64,000 nucleotides of DNA. It comes from Cryptomeria japonica. Lineage: Eukaryota; Streptophyta; Pinopsida; Cupressales; Cupressaceae. The stretch is from NCBI RefSeq assembly GCF_030272615.1, contig NC_081409.1, positions 913,139,840 through 913,203,839 of the forward strand, in the 5' to 3' direction. Shown here one piece after another: positions 11,684 to 24,557 of this stretch. The notes below the pieces were generated by a model. That model had not been told where the DNA came from. It did not search any database and worked only from the letters and a program-made list of their open reading frames with translations. Position 1 is the first letter of the stretch. Every line of letters begins with the position of its first letter. The translations under genes were made by a program, and so were the position numbers.

Positions 11684-14600
11684 CTAAGTCTCTACCAGTG
11701 GTGGTATGACTCCAAGCTGATCTCTAAGATATTAAAAAGTCTCTTTGGGCAAAGGTTTTGTGAAAATATATGCAAGTTGTTCTTTAGTGTTCACATAAAC
11801 TAGTTTTATCTCCTTTTCTTCAACTTTTTCCCTTAGAAAATTCAGTTTGATAGAAACATGTTTTTTTTTAGAATGTAGTACTGGATTCTTAGATATATCA
11901 ATTGATGCAGTGTTATCACAATATATGGTAATAGGTTCCTTGCATTTTACCTTTATGTCTTTCAACATTTTCTTAAGCCATAGTACCTGTGTATAGTTAG
12001 TTGCTGCTGCAACATATTCTCATTTTGCTGTTGATAAAGATGTACAACTCTATTTCTTACTCAACCAAGAAATTAATCTCTTTCCAAGAAAGAATGCTCT
12101 ATCGGTGGTGCTTTTTCTATCATCCACATCTCCTGCCCAATTTGCATCTATGTATGCACATAATTCAATGTTTTCATCTCTAGGATACCATAATCCAAGA
12201 TTTATAGTGCCTTGTAAGTACCGAAAAATCCCTTTTACTGCTAATTCATGATTTTCTCTAGGATAACTTTGAAATCTTGAAACAATACATACTGGATTCA
12301 TAATATCAGGTCTGGTTTGTGTTAAATATAGTAAACCTCCTATCATAGATTTGTATCTAGTAGGATTAACAAGTGTAGATTCATCCCTTTGAGATAATTT
12401 GTCATTTGTAGTCATAGGTGTGCTTACCGGTTTAGAGTTCTCCATCCCAAATTTCTTTAGTAACTATTTTAAGTATTTGGATTGACTCAAGAATATACCT
12501 TTGTTAGTTTGTGAAATCTGCAATCCTAAAAAGAATTTTATTTCTCCAATCATAGACATTTCAAATTCTTGCTGCATTTTAGTAGGAAATTCCTTACATA
12601 AACCATCTTCTCCTCCAAAGATTATATCATCAACAAATACTTCTATAATCAAGATGTCATCATTAGTTATTTTGTAATATAAATTGTTGTCTACATTTCC
12701 TTTAGTAAAACCAATTTTTAAAAGATACTTATCCAATCTTGCATACCAAGCTCTTGGGGCTTGTTTTAGTCCATACAAAGCTTTCCTTAACCTGCAAACC
12801 ATATCATTGTCATCTGTCAAAGAAAATCCATCAGGTTGTTCAATGTATACTTCCTCTTCAAGATCTCCATTCAAAAATTCACATTTAATATCCATTTGAT
12901 AAACTTTGTAGTTCTTGTGTGCTGCAAAAGCCAAGAATAATCTGACTACCTCAATTCTAACTACTGGTGCAGAGGTTTCATTGTAATCAACTCCTTCTTT
13001 CTGAGAATATCCCTTACATACTAGTCTTGCTTTATTTCTAACAACCTTACCATCTTCGTTAAGTTTGTTTCCAAATACCCATTTGGTTCCAATTACATTT
13101 TTATCTTTAGGTCAAGGAACTAATGTCCAAGTGTTATTTTTCTCAATTTGTTCTAATTCTTCTTCCATAGCTCTAATCCAAAATTTATCTTCACATGCCT
13201 CATTAACAGATGATGGTTCTATTTGAGAAATAAGACACACCTCTTCACTTGACAATCTTCCTCTTGTCATAACTCCTTTAAATTTATTTCCAATTATCTG
13301 ATCTTCAGAATGATTCAATCTTACATACTGGGGTGTCTTTGTTTGCTGTTGTTCTTCAATTATTGTGGAATCCTCAGATGGTACTGAGGTAACTGGATCT
13401 TCATTTTGTACTGGTGGATTTGGTGTAGGTTAATTTGTCACAATTTCTATTGCTAGTTCAGAGTCTATATACCTTGAAGTTCCTCTAAATTGTTCATCAA
13501 TTTTTACATTTGTACTCTCAACGATTTTCTGCAATCTCTTTTTAAACATCTATATGCCTTTCTCTTAGATGAATAACCAAGAAATATTCCTTCATCACTT
13601 CTAGGATCAAATTTTCCAATATACTCATCTCTTCTAATATAACATTTACTACCAAAAATTCTGAAATATTTAAGAGTAGGAGTATTACCAAACCATAGTT
13701 CATGAGGGGTCTTACTGGTTTCACTTTGATGTGAACTTTGTTGAATGTATAGACCATTGCGCTGACTGCTCTCTCCAATACACATGTGGTAAATTTGCTT
13801 CTGATAACATACTTCTTGTTGCATCTAAGATAGTTTTGTTTTTCCTTTCAACAACTCCATTCTGCTGTGGTGTCCAAGGTGCTGATAGCTGTCTTTTGAT
13901 TCGATTCACTTCACAGAATGTATTAAAGTCCTTAGATGTGAATTCTCCTCCTTGATCTGATCTTAAACATTTGATTTTCTTACCGGTTTCATTTTCAACC
14001 ATTTCTTTGAATAGTTTGAACTTTCCAAGTGCTTCTGATTTTTCTCTGAGAAAAGTAACCCAACAGATTCTAAAATAGTCATCAATGATTAGCATGAAAT
14101 ATCTATCACCTTGTAAGCTTTTAGTTCTAGCTGGACCACATAAATCAGTATGAATCAAATCAAGAGCATTATTGGATTTTTCTAGAATACTTTTGAAACT
14201 AGCTCTAACTTGTTTTCCAAATTGACATTCCTTACATATTGTGTTCTGAGGTTTGATAATTTTAGGTAGATCTCTAACAGCCTTAGTAGTATTGATCTTT
14301 ACCATGCAATCAAAGTTTACATGATAGAGTCTCTTATGCCATAACCAACATTCATCTATATGTGCAATCAAGCATGTCTTTTCAATATTATTCAAATGAA
14401 AGATATTACCTCTAGTCTGATTACCGGTTGCAATTTCCAAACCAGTTCTATTCATGATTTTGCATTTTCCATTTTTAAATTGTAACTGAAATCCTTTCTC
14501 AACTAATTGACCAACACTTAAAAGATTATTCTTCAATCCTTCAACATAGTAAACATTGTCAGTGCTATGCTTACCATCAAGAGATAATGTACCCTTATCT

Positions 14601-15826
14601 TTGATTGAATAGGCTTTGTCATCTCCAAATCTTACTAAACCTCCATTGTATCCTTGAAAGTTCAAGAATTTACCTTTGTCTCCTGTCATATGATGTGAGC
14701 ATCCTGAGTCAATGATCCATTCATCCTTTACTTCAACTGTAACTGCTAGGGCTTGTTCTACCGGTTGAACAATAGGTGTCGGTTGACCTTCTATTATAGC
14801 AACAAAAACCCATCCATTGTCTATTGGATCCTCATTAGAATCATCAGTCACACCTTCATCAGCAATGTAACAAGATTTGTCTTTGTTCTTCCTGAATCTG
14901 TATCTCTGATATTCAAAATTACGCTTGTATGTCCTTCTAGCTTCTTCTCTTAGTCTAACATGTCTATCAGGTCATCTCGAAGCCATATGACCAATCTTAT
15001 TGTAGTTAAAACATTTAAAGGGTGCTTTACCTTCATACTTACTTCCAATTGGACCTTTAGGCATTTTCCTTGCAAATAGTGCTTCAAGTTCTTCATTTTC
15101 TTTCTTGCTTTCTTCAAGTTCTCTTGCATAAGAGGCTTTCCAATCAGATTTATCAAATGATGGAGCAGATGATGTTGATGCTTTAAAGGCTAAATCTTTC
15201 TTTATAGTAGCAACAGGACCAAATTCTTCAATTTCAAAAGCTGAAAGTTTCCCAATCAATGTATCCCTAGTTACTGATGTATTAGGCATTGTTCTTAACT
15301 CATTTATAGTAGTAACCTTCATTTTATATGCCGGTGGCAATCCTCTTAAGATTTTTGAAACAATTTCATCCTCACTTAAGGTTCCTCCAGAACATTTAAT
15401 ACCCAAAACAATTTCATTTACTCTTTCCATAAAAGCAGAAATCCTTTCATCTTCTTCCATTTTCAGATGTTCATACCTGACCCGGAAGCTTTCAAGTTTT
15501 GCAATTTTGACTATGGAATCTCCTTCATTCAGTGTTTCCAAATGATCCCAAATAGCTTTAGCAGTAGACCTATCTAATAATCCCATGATTTATTGATCTG
15601 ATAATGTGCTCAAAAGTGATTCTCTTGCTTTGCAATCATTTTCCTCATCTTTAGCCAAGGTAGTTGGACTGGGCTCACCAGGTACAGCAGTAGTGTAACC
15701 TTTCTTTGTAACTTCCCAGATGTCTTTGCCAATGCAATTTAGATGTGTCTCCATTCTAATCTTCCATATGCCATAGTTGGTTCCATCAAGTTTAGGACTA
15801 TCCTTCGTGAAATAATTAGTAGACAT
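11684..15826 (-). pseudogene. gag-pol: Copia gag-pol of C, multiple stops and frameshifts
   Basis: Reads leftward from ATG 15826 (MSTNYFTKDSPKLDGTNYG) to the stop at 11684-11686. Gag, knuckle, protease (WIIDSGCSHHMTGD), integrase, RT (FVDDIIFGG) and RNase H are all recognisable. Damage: TAA at 15587-15589; TGA at 14972-14974 in place of the last knuckle Cys; two single-base deletions at about 13735-13785 (after VYWRE and within KVHIK); another indel near 13555; TGA near 13110 (a CGA codon in F); and further stops near 12462, 12047 and 11730. The frameshifts separate it from A, F and J, which decay almost only by stops. Confidence 0.9.
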
Positions 15827-15868
15827 TGGATCTCCTCAAGTTGTTAAACTTTTGCAAATGAGGACTAG

Positions 15869-15880
15869 GCTCTGATACCA
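15869..15880 (-). other. Primer-binding site of C
   Basis: GCTCTGATACCA, the reverse complement of TGGTATCAGAGC, an exact match to the initiator tRNA-Met type site, 2 bp from the 5' LTR. Confidence 0.88.
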
Positions 15881-15882
15881 AT

Positions 15883-16933
15883 TGTTAGGTCCCGGAGACA
15901 ACTGAGATGGGGGGGGGGGGGGGTGAATCAGTTGTCAACAACTTAACCAACTTAATGCTTAATACCGGTAAACTAGTTAAGTATGCTGGTAGATAGTGTT
16001 AACAATTAATAGCTATACCAGTAAAGATTAATGCATGAAACATAAACACAAAGTCATCCACAACACATGACACCAATATTTGTATGTGGAAACCTTGTAA
16101 GGGGAAAAACCACGGTGGGAAACCTTACCCACAATCAGATGATACTATTGTAGATAGTAAGTGTACATAAATGGGGTATGCACATTCAGAAAGGCCAATA
16201 GCCTAGAGCTCACTGCTCAATCACAAAGTGGGAGTCACACTGACTACAGTTGGATGGTTAAATCCAATAAGAATGTACTGCACAAAATAGCATCTTCATA
16301 TGCTGGATTCAGATATGGTGTAATGCTGATATGCTTTCACAAAAACCTAGCTTCACCTTCAAATGATGTCTTCATGTCTAGCTCTGTTGAATCTCGCATA
16401 TACCTTCACACAATTATTTTTCGCATTCCACATTCGATCTTACAAATAAGATCTTACATTTATATCATAACCTAAGACCAATTTTAGTAGGTCAGCTCTA
16501 TAAGGTATTACAATAAAAACATTTTACAAACAATATAATATCCGATGCAATAACCGATTGAATATGTTGGCTTAATACATTTACAACAATAATTAATCAT
16601 TTCCTTAGTGTGCCATGCTGATCTAGAAAAGATAAACCTACTGGTGTAACCCTAGGTAACCCTGGACCTATTTGCCAATAAAAGAAAATATGCAAATATG
16701 AATATACCAATGAACAAAAATCTAGGACAAGATGTCCAAATGATGTTTTTGACATTACCAAGTGTCTTCCACATAATTCCGAGTGCCGGTGATCATTATA
16801 TCCTGTCGGTGAACCATATACCAATAACTGTGCAATAGTTACTTGCTTGCCAGTGAATGCTGCTAGATCTTCAAAGTGCTAGTGTTTTAGTAGGTTTTGA
16901 CATCAATGAAAAAACCATACCAAAATACCAATA
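15883..16933 (-). repeat. 5' LTR of Copia C
   Basis: 1,051 bp. It aligns throughout with 10239-11303. It contains an expanded G-run near 15909-15923 and a TATA candidate at 16458-16464. The outermost bases read ACCAATA instead of ACCAACA, a C-to-T change at the terminal CA. Confidence 0.92.
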
Positions 16934-16938
16934 GTAAT

Positions 16939-18561
16939 AAGGTCCTTGAAGACCAATTTGTAATGTCTAAGTTCAATATGTAGTCCTACTTGTCTCATAT
17001 TGTCATAATTGTCCTTATAGGGCTCAAGTGTGTCCAAGGCATCAAATGAGGTATTTTATCATGTATGAAGTCTATTTGGGCCTAATTGGACATGTTCATG
17101 ATTCTTTTAATTCATATGAGTCTCATTTTGGGTTTATAGTCAAGTTGCACAAAAATGTCGAAATTGACATTATTGTCAATGCAAAATTTGTCATAAAACA
17201 AATGCATTAGGAAGTGGTTTGTTGTTAGTTTGTATTCAAAGGGTGCTTATAAATTTTGGAGGGATGTAAAAGACTTTAAATATATTAAGTTATATGTATA
17301 AGTGTTGGTCGGATCATTTATTGAGGCATAAGCAGTAAAATTTCATAAGTTTACCTTGCACTTTTCTTATTTTTTGGGCATAGTAGTTTGATACCAGGCA
17401 TTTTTTACTGTGAAATCCTTATTGTGGACATCTGCAATGTATTGGAATTGAAAGAGAAATGAGTCCCTAAAGTTTTATTTTTGGTTTTATTCATTTTCAC
17501 TTTGTTTTGAGCAAGTTATCACAAATTTTGTAAAACCAGTCACAACCCCTTGCTAGGGTAATTAGTGACATAAAAAAAAATGCAGTTTTTGGTCATCCCA
17601 TCATCAAATAATCATGAAAATGGATGGGATGACCCTTTTAAATGTCTATTTTCATTTTTTATTCCTTTTAGGGTGCCACATACAAGTTTGCACATGCTAA
17701 AAGGTGACACAAATTGAGTTTTTGTGTCTCGGTCTAGAAATGACAGTGAATTGATGGTGTTTGGGTGGCGAGAATGAAATATTGGGCTTCTAGAAGTTGG
17801 GTGAAGGATTTTAAAGGTGTGAGGGTCTATTAAAGGCCCTAAAAAAGTATTTTTGGTCTTTTATTGGTGAAATTACTCACCATTTTTATGATTGTACTAA
17901 AACTGGGTATATTGTTGTCCTAAAGACCTAGTGGACTGAGATTTTGTGAATGTGATGAGATGAATGAGTTTGGTGAGTGTAAGACCATTGGGAAAGGTGT
18001 GTGGGAGTCCTTAGTGACCTTTTAGGTTATAGTAATCCCTAGAGAGGGGAGATGGCTCAGATTTTTATGACTATTGTAAACAAGGTTGTGGCTACCACAG
18101 TGAACCAGTGATATAGGAACAAGTTCTTTTATGGCCATTAGGGTGGATGGGTGGGTCAAGGGTAGTGATTTTCCTATTTTGAGGAGTCTCTTCAAGGGTG
18201 TGATGAAATCCCTTGGTTTTGTGAGTATTCCCTTGGCATTGTGAGTCATACCTAGGGACAACTTGGAGTCCTAATAGGAGTTGAGTTTGTGTGAGTGGGG
18301 TTAAAGAGTTTGGTGAGGTCTAATTGTTGGGAGACTCAATTTGACCTTTGAACAAGTTTGATGAATCTAGTCTAATGGATTCAAATAGTTGGACAAATGT
18401 TGGGAAGCATGGATTCACTTTTGGGTTGTTGAAGCCTATTGAGCACCTATTAGCCTTGTGAGGGCTCTTGAGAGTTTGTGAAGAGTTGACACCTATTTAA
18501 ATAGGTGACTTGGGAGAAAGATCTCCCTAGGTTATGTTGTGTTGTTGGATGCTCTACATCA
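16939..18561 (+). repeat. 3' LTR of B, second fragment
   Basis: Resumes B's LTR at AAGGTCCTTGAAGACC directly after the right GTAAT and runs to CATCA at 18561. No gene. Confidence 0.9.
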
Positions 18562-18566
18562 GAAAT

Positions 18567-18970
18567 CCCTTATCAAATATGTTGACATATTTTGTGAGTT
18601 GATATTTGAGCTTATCTTGGAACTGATCTCATTCATTAGGAGATGCAATTTTTCTCGCTTCATTTATTTTCTATTGCAGTGAGCATTTCAGAAATGAGCC
18701 ACTTTGTAATTTGTTAGTGAGCCACCCCATTTTATAAACACCATATAACTAGTTATATTATCTTGAGAGTGGACCCTCTCCATTGTTTTTTCCATTTGGA
18801 TTTTCCACATATAAAATCCGGTGTTTAATTTGTGATTATTTGTTTATTATGCATTTGTTGTTTCATGTTGATGTGATTAATTTCTAAAGGTTAAATTAAT
18901 AGTAAATTTTTTGAAAGTGTGGGAATACTGATTCACCCCCCCCTCTTAGTATTTTGGTCCATTCAACCAT
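18567..18970 (+). repeat. LTR 3'-end fragment (N)
   Basis: Carries the block common to the other Copia-type LTRs: CATTTGGATTTTCCACAT, then GATTCACCCCCCCCTCTTAG near 18930-18949. Its 5' end is not resolved; it may continue left of B. The right border with the gypsy gag remnant is approximate. Confidence 0.55.
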
Positions 18971-18974
18971 TCAA

Positions 18975-19411
18975 CAAACAAGTACTCAGAGAAGTTTACC
19001 ATATTAATCAAATACATGCCCCTTATATAACAAGAGGAGAACTATCATGTTAGGAAGTTTGTTATGGGACTCAATCACAAGATAAAAGGGGAGATAGATG
19101 TTTTTGTGCCTCAAAAAATGGATGAGGCCATCAGGCAAGAGAAAGGGTGAAAAGAGATGACTCCTACCAAGATAAGAACAATAAGAAAATCAATTGGAAC
19201 CAATCGGTCCCCAAATTTTAAAAAGAAGGGATTTAAGGGAAACAAACTTGACTTTAGGAGGGATAGGAAAGGACACAATAATTCTAGGAATGAGGGAGAC
19301 CATATCAACTAAGGATCAGAAAAGCAAGGACCACCGGGAGGGTGTTTGACCTATGGAGGAGATCACTATACGAATCAATGTCCAACAAAAAGGCAAGGTG
19401 TTCAACAATAG
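18975..19411 (+). pseudogene. gag: Gypsy gag remnant of E
   Basis: Decayed gag C-terminal half: KYSEKFTILIKYMPLI, KFVMGLNHKIKGEI, a basic stretch, and a knuckle CLTYGGDHYTNQC in which the second Cys is Tyr. Several stops (near 19026, 19148, 19311). The N-terminal half is missing where LTR fragment N joins. Confidence 0.7.
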
Positions 19412-19497
19412 TGAAACCCTTTACTGCTACAACATACAACATTCTAGTAAAGGATCCATGTAGTGGTTGACAATAAACAAGTTGAGTACCAAGTTAT

Positions 19498-20717
19498 TGT
19501 TGGCAATATGCTAGATTTGGTTAGTGTTATCATTCATGTCAACATTGTATCCCGGTTGGTGATCATCTTGGCCTTGGATGTGTTTCTGATTTGATATGAT
19601 CAGATCTCTAGAATTAGTTTTGGATGCTTTTATAATGGTTACATGCTTTCTATCTGGTTACCGGTTAGCTTGTGCCTTTATCGGCTTGTTCCTAGCTTTC
19701 CCCCAAATTGCTTTTGGCCTTACTAGCTTCTGACATTCCCAATTAGCTTTATCGGTATGCACTATTTGGTGATTTCATATGTGGATTTTGGGTCCGGCTT
19801 ATGGATTTGGTTTCTATCATGTTGATGGTGCTTCTTGATCATATCTCAAGTATTTGATGACATTGCATTGAATGATGTGCTGTTATGGTGGTCCTATTTG
19901 GATCCGGTTAAACTTTCACTAAGGGTTTCTACCGACTAGTGAAGCATGTTGGATTTTGGCCTTAGCGGAACCGAGGAGGGTCGGGGTAGGGGTGGGTGGG
20001 AGGATAGTTGGCTCATGGATTTAATTGTTTGGTTACCTAATTTAGGTCCATGCTATGTAATATAGATCATAATATTTGTCTGGTGGTATCGTGTGATGTA
20101 AATTTTATAATTATGGGTTTATGGGTTTAGGGTTTAGCCGACCTTGCCAATAAGGTTGATGATCTATGCTTATAGGTGACTTATTCATGTAATTTATATG
20201 TGTGATGGTTATGGTTGGTTAAGTCTGCATTATTAGAGGTTGGTTCATGAGCGAACAAGTCATATCATTCAGAAGAAGGTTGGAAAGGTTTTGTATTGCA
20301 AGACAAACATTGGTGCTTAACTGAAACTATATCAAGTATTTGTAGATGCTACTTTCACAGTTCATTTCTTTTTGAATTGTAGTTTGATGATTTTGTAAGC
20401 CAATGAGACTTCCCTCTGTGATGAGCAATGCACTCTAGGTTGTTGGCCTTTTTGCATGTGTAGACCCCATTGTAAGCATTCACAACACTACTGTAGATTA
20501 TTTATCTAGTTGTGGGTAGGGTTTCCCATCGTGGTTTTTCCCTTTTGGGGTTTTCCAAGTCAAAATATTGGTGTAATGTGTGTTGTGATTTCATTTTATA
20601 TTGTTCATTGAGTTGTACTCTAGTTTAAGGTTTATAATTGAATTGAGTACTGTTACTATCAGTAAATTGATTCACCCCCCCTCTCAATTTACTCCTGGTA
20701 TTAGAATATTCCTAATA
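19498..20717 (+). repeat. Solo LTR M in gypsy E
   Basis: 1,220 bp from TGTTGGCAAT to CCTAATA (an altered CA end), flanked by GTTAT (19493-19497) and GTTAC (20718-20722). Removing it restores a continuous gypsy protease frame. It contains the GGTTTCCCATCGTGGTTTTTCC block and a C-run near 20676. It arose by LTR-LTR recombination of a Copia-type element. Confidence 0.85.
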
Positions 20718-21160
20718 GTTACACCTATAGAAACAATAGGTACACTTTACGGTAACTCCATAACAATGTTGATAGACATTAGCACCACAAAATGCTTTAT
20801 TCACCTATAATACTAAGTAGATTTCCTGATAGAACTAGTTATATGGCTAGTTAATGAACTGTAGAGTATTCCAACCAGATGAGAGCTCAAGTAGACAAAT
20901 GTTTGTTTGAACCTAGGGTTGAGCTATGAGGGTTCACTACAAAAGTAAACCTATATATGCCACCCTTGGGCTCCTATGATGTGATTTTGGTGATGAATTG
21001 GTTAAAGGAGCATAAGGTCATAGTGGACTGCTTCTCCAAAAGGTTAGAGTGTTTAGATGACTTGGGTAATAGAGTATGTTTTCAAGGAATTCAAAATGGA
21101 ATTAAAGTACAACAAATCTCAACCATGCAAATGAAACAATGTAACAACAAAGGTTGTTAG
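20718..21160 (+). pseudogene. Gypsy protease remnant of E
   Basis: TPIETIGTLYGNSITMLIDI keeps the LID core of the retropepsin site but has lost the Ser/Thr-Gly. The C-terminal protease part LGSYDVILVMNWLKEHKVIV follows near 20960, with several stops between. Non-functional. Confidence 0.7.
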
Positions 21161-21299
21161 ATGTTTGTTGTTAAGTTAGAAGAGGTTCAAGAGCTTAAAT
21201 GGAGGTTGTATACCATGATGATATGATGATATATAATGCAACCATGTGTAATAGTGAAGGGGTGTTAGAAGAAGATAAGGAGGAAACCTTTGCAGAAAA

Positions 21300-22447
21300 G
21301 TACCCTTACTTACAAGACTATTAGGATGTATTACCTGAGGAGTTGCTAGGACTACCTCCTAAGGGAATGTTTGAATTTTCTATAGACTTAGTGCTAGGGG
21401 CCGAGCTTGTATCCAAAGTTACCTTTCACATGATAATTGTAGAGTTGACGAAATTGAAGGTGCAATTACCAAAACTTATTGAAAGACAAGACTCTACATC
21501 TATGTATAGACTATCAGATGCTCAATAAGCTCATCATAAAAAATAATTACCCTCTACCTAGAATTCATGGTTTATTTGACCAAATGAAAGGGGTCATAGT
21601 GTTCTCCAAAATTTATTTACCGTAAGGCTACCATCAATTGCAGCTGAAGGAGTTAAATATTCATAAAACAACAATTATAACAAGGTATGGCCACAATGAG
21701 TTCACTGTATTACCTTTTGGGCTCACTAATGTTCTAGTAGCTTTCATGAAATTTAATCAATAGTGTGTTTAAGGATTTTCGAACAAATTTGTGTTCATAT
21801 TTTTGGACAACATTTTAATTTATTCTAGGATTGAGGAAGAACATCTTCAACATTTATGAATAGTCATTCAATGATTGTGTGAACACAAAATCCATGGGAA
21901 GCTACTTAAGTGCACCTTTTTCTAAAAAAAAAGTATAGTACCTAGAACACATAATTTCAATAGAAGTAATAGCAGTAGACCCGACAAAGATAAAGGCTAT
22001 AGTAGAATGGTTTGTACTGAGGAACGTAAAAGAAGTAAGAAGCTTCATGGAATTGGCTAGGTATTACATAAAGTTTGTGAAGAATTTTTCTTGGATAGCA
22101 CATCCTATCACCACTCTTGAGTGGAATGGGAAGGGATTCAAATGGACAGAGAAGTGTCAGAAAGCATTTGAGTACTTAAAAGAGAAACTAACTATTGCAC
22201 CTATTCTAAAGGTACCAAACCTAGATGGTCATTTTGTGGTAGTTATACATACGTTAGGAGAAGGATTAGGATGAATTCTCATGCAAAATGATTAGGTAAT
22301 CTCTTATGAGTCTATTAAATTAAAGGAATTATGAGTAGAATTATGCACCGCATGATTTAGAGTTGGCACCCATTGTGTATGCTCTACAAATATGGTGGCA
22401 CTATCTAATGGGGAAACCATTTGAGCTTCGATCTGATCATCAAGGGT
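21300..22447 (+). pseudogene. Gypsy RT and RNase H remnant of E
   Basis: RT pieces: [25 protein letters not shown], and FLDNILIYS near 21798-21824, where the second catalytic Asp of the FxDD box is Asn. The thumb and RNase H start follow (ELARYYIKFVKNFSWIAHPI; FKWTEKCQKAFEYLK). Many stops and frameshifts. Breaks off at RSDHQGLK, where solo LTR D entered, and resumes at 23687. Confidence 0.8.
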
Positions 22448-22452
22448 TAAAG

Positions 22453-23681
22453 TGTTAGGATACCCGGTGAACATCTGAGAGGGGGGAGTGAATCAGTTGT
22501 TAATAGATTATATCATTTAATCCACTTAATAACCTTTAACCAGATTAAGTATCGGTAAAGTAGAAAATAGATACCAGTAAACTATACAACTTAACAATTA
22601 AATAGATAATCAATGCAAAGTAACCATACCACATAACACCATGATTTGTATGTGGAAAACCTAGAAAGGGAAAAACCACAGTGGGAAGCCTACCCATAGT
22701 CAAATGATACTTCTACAGAAAGTATGTGATACAATGAGGGGCTTGCACATGCAGGAAGGCACATTGCCTAGAGAATACTGCTCATTAAAAAAGAGTCTCA
22801 CTAACTACAGAGAGGTTATAACCACCTCAAGATAAATGGAAAACAATCCAGAGTGATGAACTACTAGAGATAGCATCTACCATGCCTAATTATAGTCCCG
22901 GTTAAGCTCAATATCAGAGGCCTTTGACCTCTTCCTTAATCCCAATTCGATCACCTATGATTGACCAAATCTCCTTCACATATGATATTGCATTCCATGA
23001 CCATGAACATCTCTTCACATTTTTATCCTATCTTTTACAATGAGATATTGCATCATTTTATACCAACCCTAAGGCCTAAACCAATTAGATCGGCCACCTA
23101 AAAGATATTACAATAAGATCATTACATAAATCCATATTACATTAATATGCCATGTTGGCTTAAGACAAAAACAACAATAACCAATTCATAGAACATCTCG
23201 AAACATCCCGGTAACGTGTAGAGAACACGTTATCATGATACCGGTCCATAACCTAGATAGGTACCACACCTATTCTGGGTCCACAACACCAAAGCAATGT
23301 CTTCAAGCAGTTGAAGCACGAACAAAGAATAACTTCAGCATCCTGAAATCCATGTAGAAGCTGCACCAGCACCACTTATGAATCTTGTCAAGATTCCTCA
23401 GTAAAAGATCTATCGGTTAAAGATTAAACCAATGTCAATAAGGGTTTACAAGAGTGTATGATAGCATCCAATTACCAAGTAATTAACAACTAACCAAAAC
23501 ATGCTCAAGGAACATGTAACACATAAAATCAAACATACTCAATTGATCCAAACATGTCGGAAGTGTCCAAACACTAGATCTTCTACCGGTAACCAAAACC
23601 TGTTTGCCGGTAACTAACCATAATAGATAGTGTTGACATCAATGACAAAACATCAATGCAACACATAATCAATTCATAACA
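22453..23681 (-). repeat. Solo LTR D, reverse orientation, in gypsy E
   Basis: 1,229 bp flanked by TAAAG (22448-22452 and 23682-23686). Removing it rejoins the RNase H motif SDHQGLK with YIFTQTNLN. Its reverse complement matches the split 5' LTR of element J over its whole length, so it belongs to the J family. Confidence 0.9.
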
Positions 23682-23686
23682 TAAAG

Positions 23687-24303
23687 TACATATTTACCCA
23701 AACTAATTTAAACACTTGACAAAGAAGATGGTTGGAGCTAATTTCTAACTATGATTTTGAAATTGGCTATATCAAAGGGAAAGAGAATAGTGTAGCATAT
23801 GCATTGAGTCATCAAAGACGCTTGTTGGCTATAGAAAACATGAATATGGATATTAGAACCCAAGTATTGTAGAACCTTGAAGGTGATGAATACTACAATT
23901 AGGTACGAGAATCTTTACGAAGCAATCTCCAAGATCCTAGATATGAAGGGTTCAACATTGAGATGGATGCACTATTGTGGTAGCAAGAAATAATATATAT
24001 ACCAAACTCCCTTGAGTTAAGGAAATTAGTATGGAAGGAGGCACATTCAACAACATAATCCATACATTTGGGTGTGACAAAAATGATAGCAGGTGTTAAG
24101 ATCCTATACTTTTGGAAAGGGATGAAAACGTATGTTTTAAAATTCATGGTAGGATGTTTTGAATGTCACAAAGTGAAAATAGAACACCAACATCTAAGAG
24201 TACTGTTGCAGCCACATGCCATACTAGATTGGAAGTGGAAAATCATCAGTATGGACTTCGTACAAGGTCTACCCATGATGATAAATAGACATAATATCAT
24301 TTT
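23687..24303 (+). pseudogene. Gypsy RNase H end and integrase remnant of E
   Basis: Continues with NTRQRRWLELISNYDFEIGYI, then an integrase zinc domain (HLGVTKMIAGVKILYFWKGM, CFECHKVK) and the start of the catalytic core, DWKWKIISMDFVQGLP, with its first Asp. The chromovirus-like wording is typical of plant gypsy elements. Stops are scattered. Cut at 24303 by element J. Confidence 0.8.
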
Positions 24304-24557
24304 TGTTGGCATTATGGATGAATTGATTATGTGTTGCATTGATGTTTTGTCATTGATGTCAACACTAGTTGTTATGATTGGTTATTGACAGACAAGTTTT
24401 GATTACCGATAGAAGATCTAGTGTTACCGACAGAAGAGACTATCTGTCAGACACTTCCGAAATGCTTCGGATCAATGAAGTATGTTTGATTTCATGTGTT
24501 ATATGCTCCATGAGCATGTTTTGGTCAGTTGGTATTGGCTTGGTAATTGGATGCTAT
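24304..24557 (+). repeat. 5' LTR of J, first fragment
   Basis: TGTTGGCATTATGG to GGATGCTAT. Matches the reverse complement of solo LTR D. The last five bases, GCTAT (24553-24557), are the left target duplication of F; the LTR resumes at 52974 with CATACACTC, as the D copy predicts. Confidence 0.9.

Larger units (their letters stand above)
10239..16933 (-). mobile_element. Copia LTR retrotransposon C, inserted in B's 3' LTR
   Basis: 6,695 bp on the minus strand. GTAAT is duplicated at 10234-10238 and 16934-16938, and B's LTR resumes exactly after it. Two LTRs of about 1.05 kb, a PBS, a PPT and a decayed gag-pol are present. It is the same family as A and F but carries both frameshifts and stops, so this copy cannot be active. 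Confidence 0.95.
6383..18561 (+). mobile_element. Ty3/gypsy element B, pol-less, with Copia C in its 3' LTR
   Basis: Two long LTRs starting TGGTGCAGGAGCACC (6383 and 10125) and ending CATCA (8114 and 18561) flank only about 2 kb of internal DNA with gag and protease remnants. The target duplication is GAGAT (6378-6382) against GAAAT (18562-18566), one transition apart. RT, RNase H and integrase are absent, so this copy depended on a partner element or lost pol by deletion before insertion. Element C plus its duplicated GTAAT interrupts the 3' LTR. Confidence 0.88.
18971..24303 (+). mobile_element. Decayed Ty3/gypsy element E, host of M, D and J
   Basis: Fragments in the order gag, protease, RT, RNase H, integrase, all on the + strand and all broken. 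The pieces join cleanly once the solo LTRs M and D are removed. It is cut at 24303 by the TG start of element J. No LTR of E itself was identified. It is the oldest layer of the right-hand nest. Confidence 0.8.
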
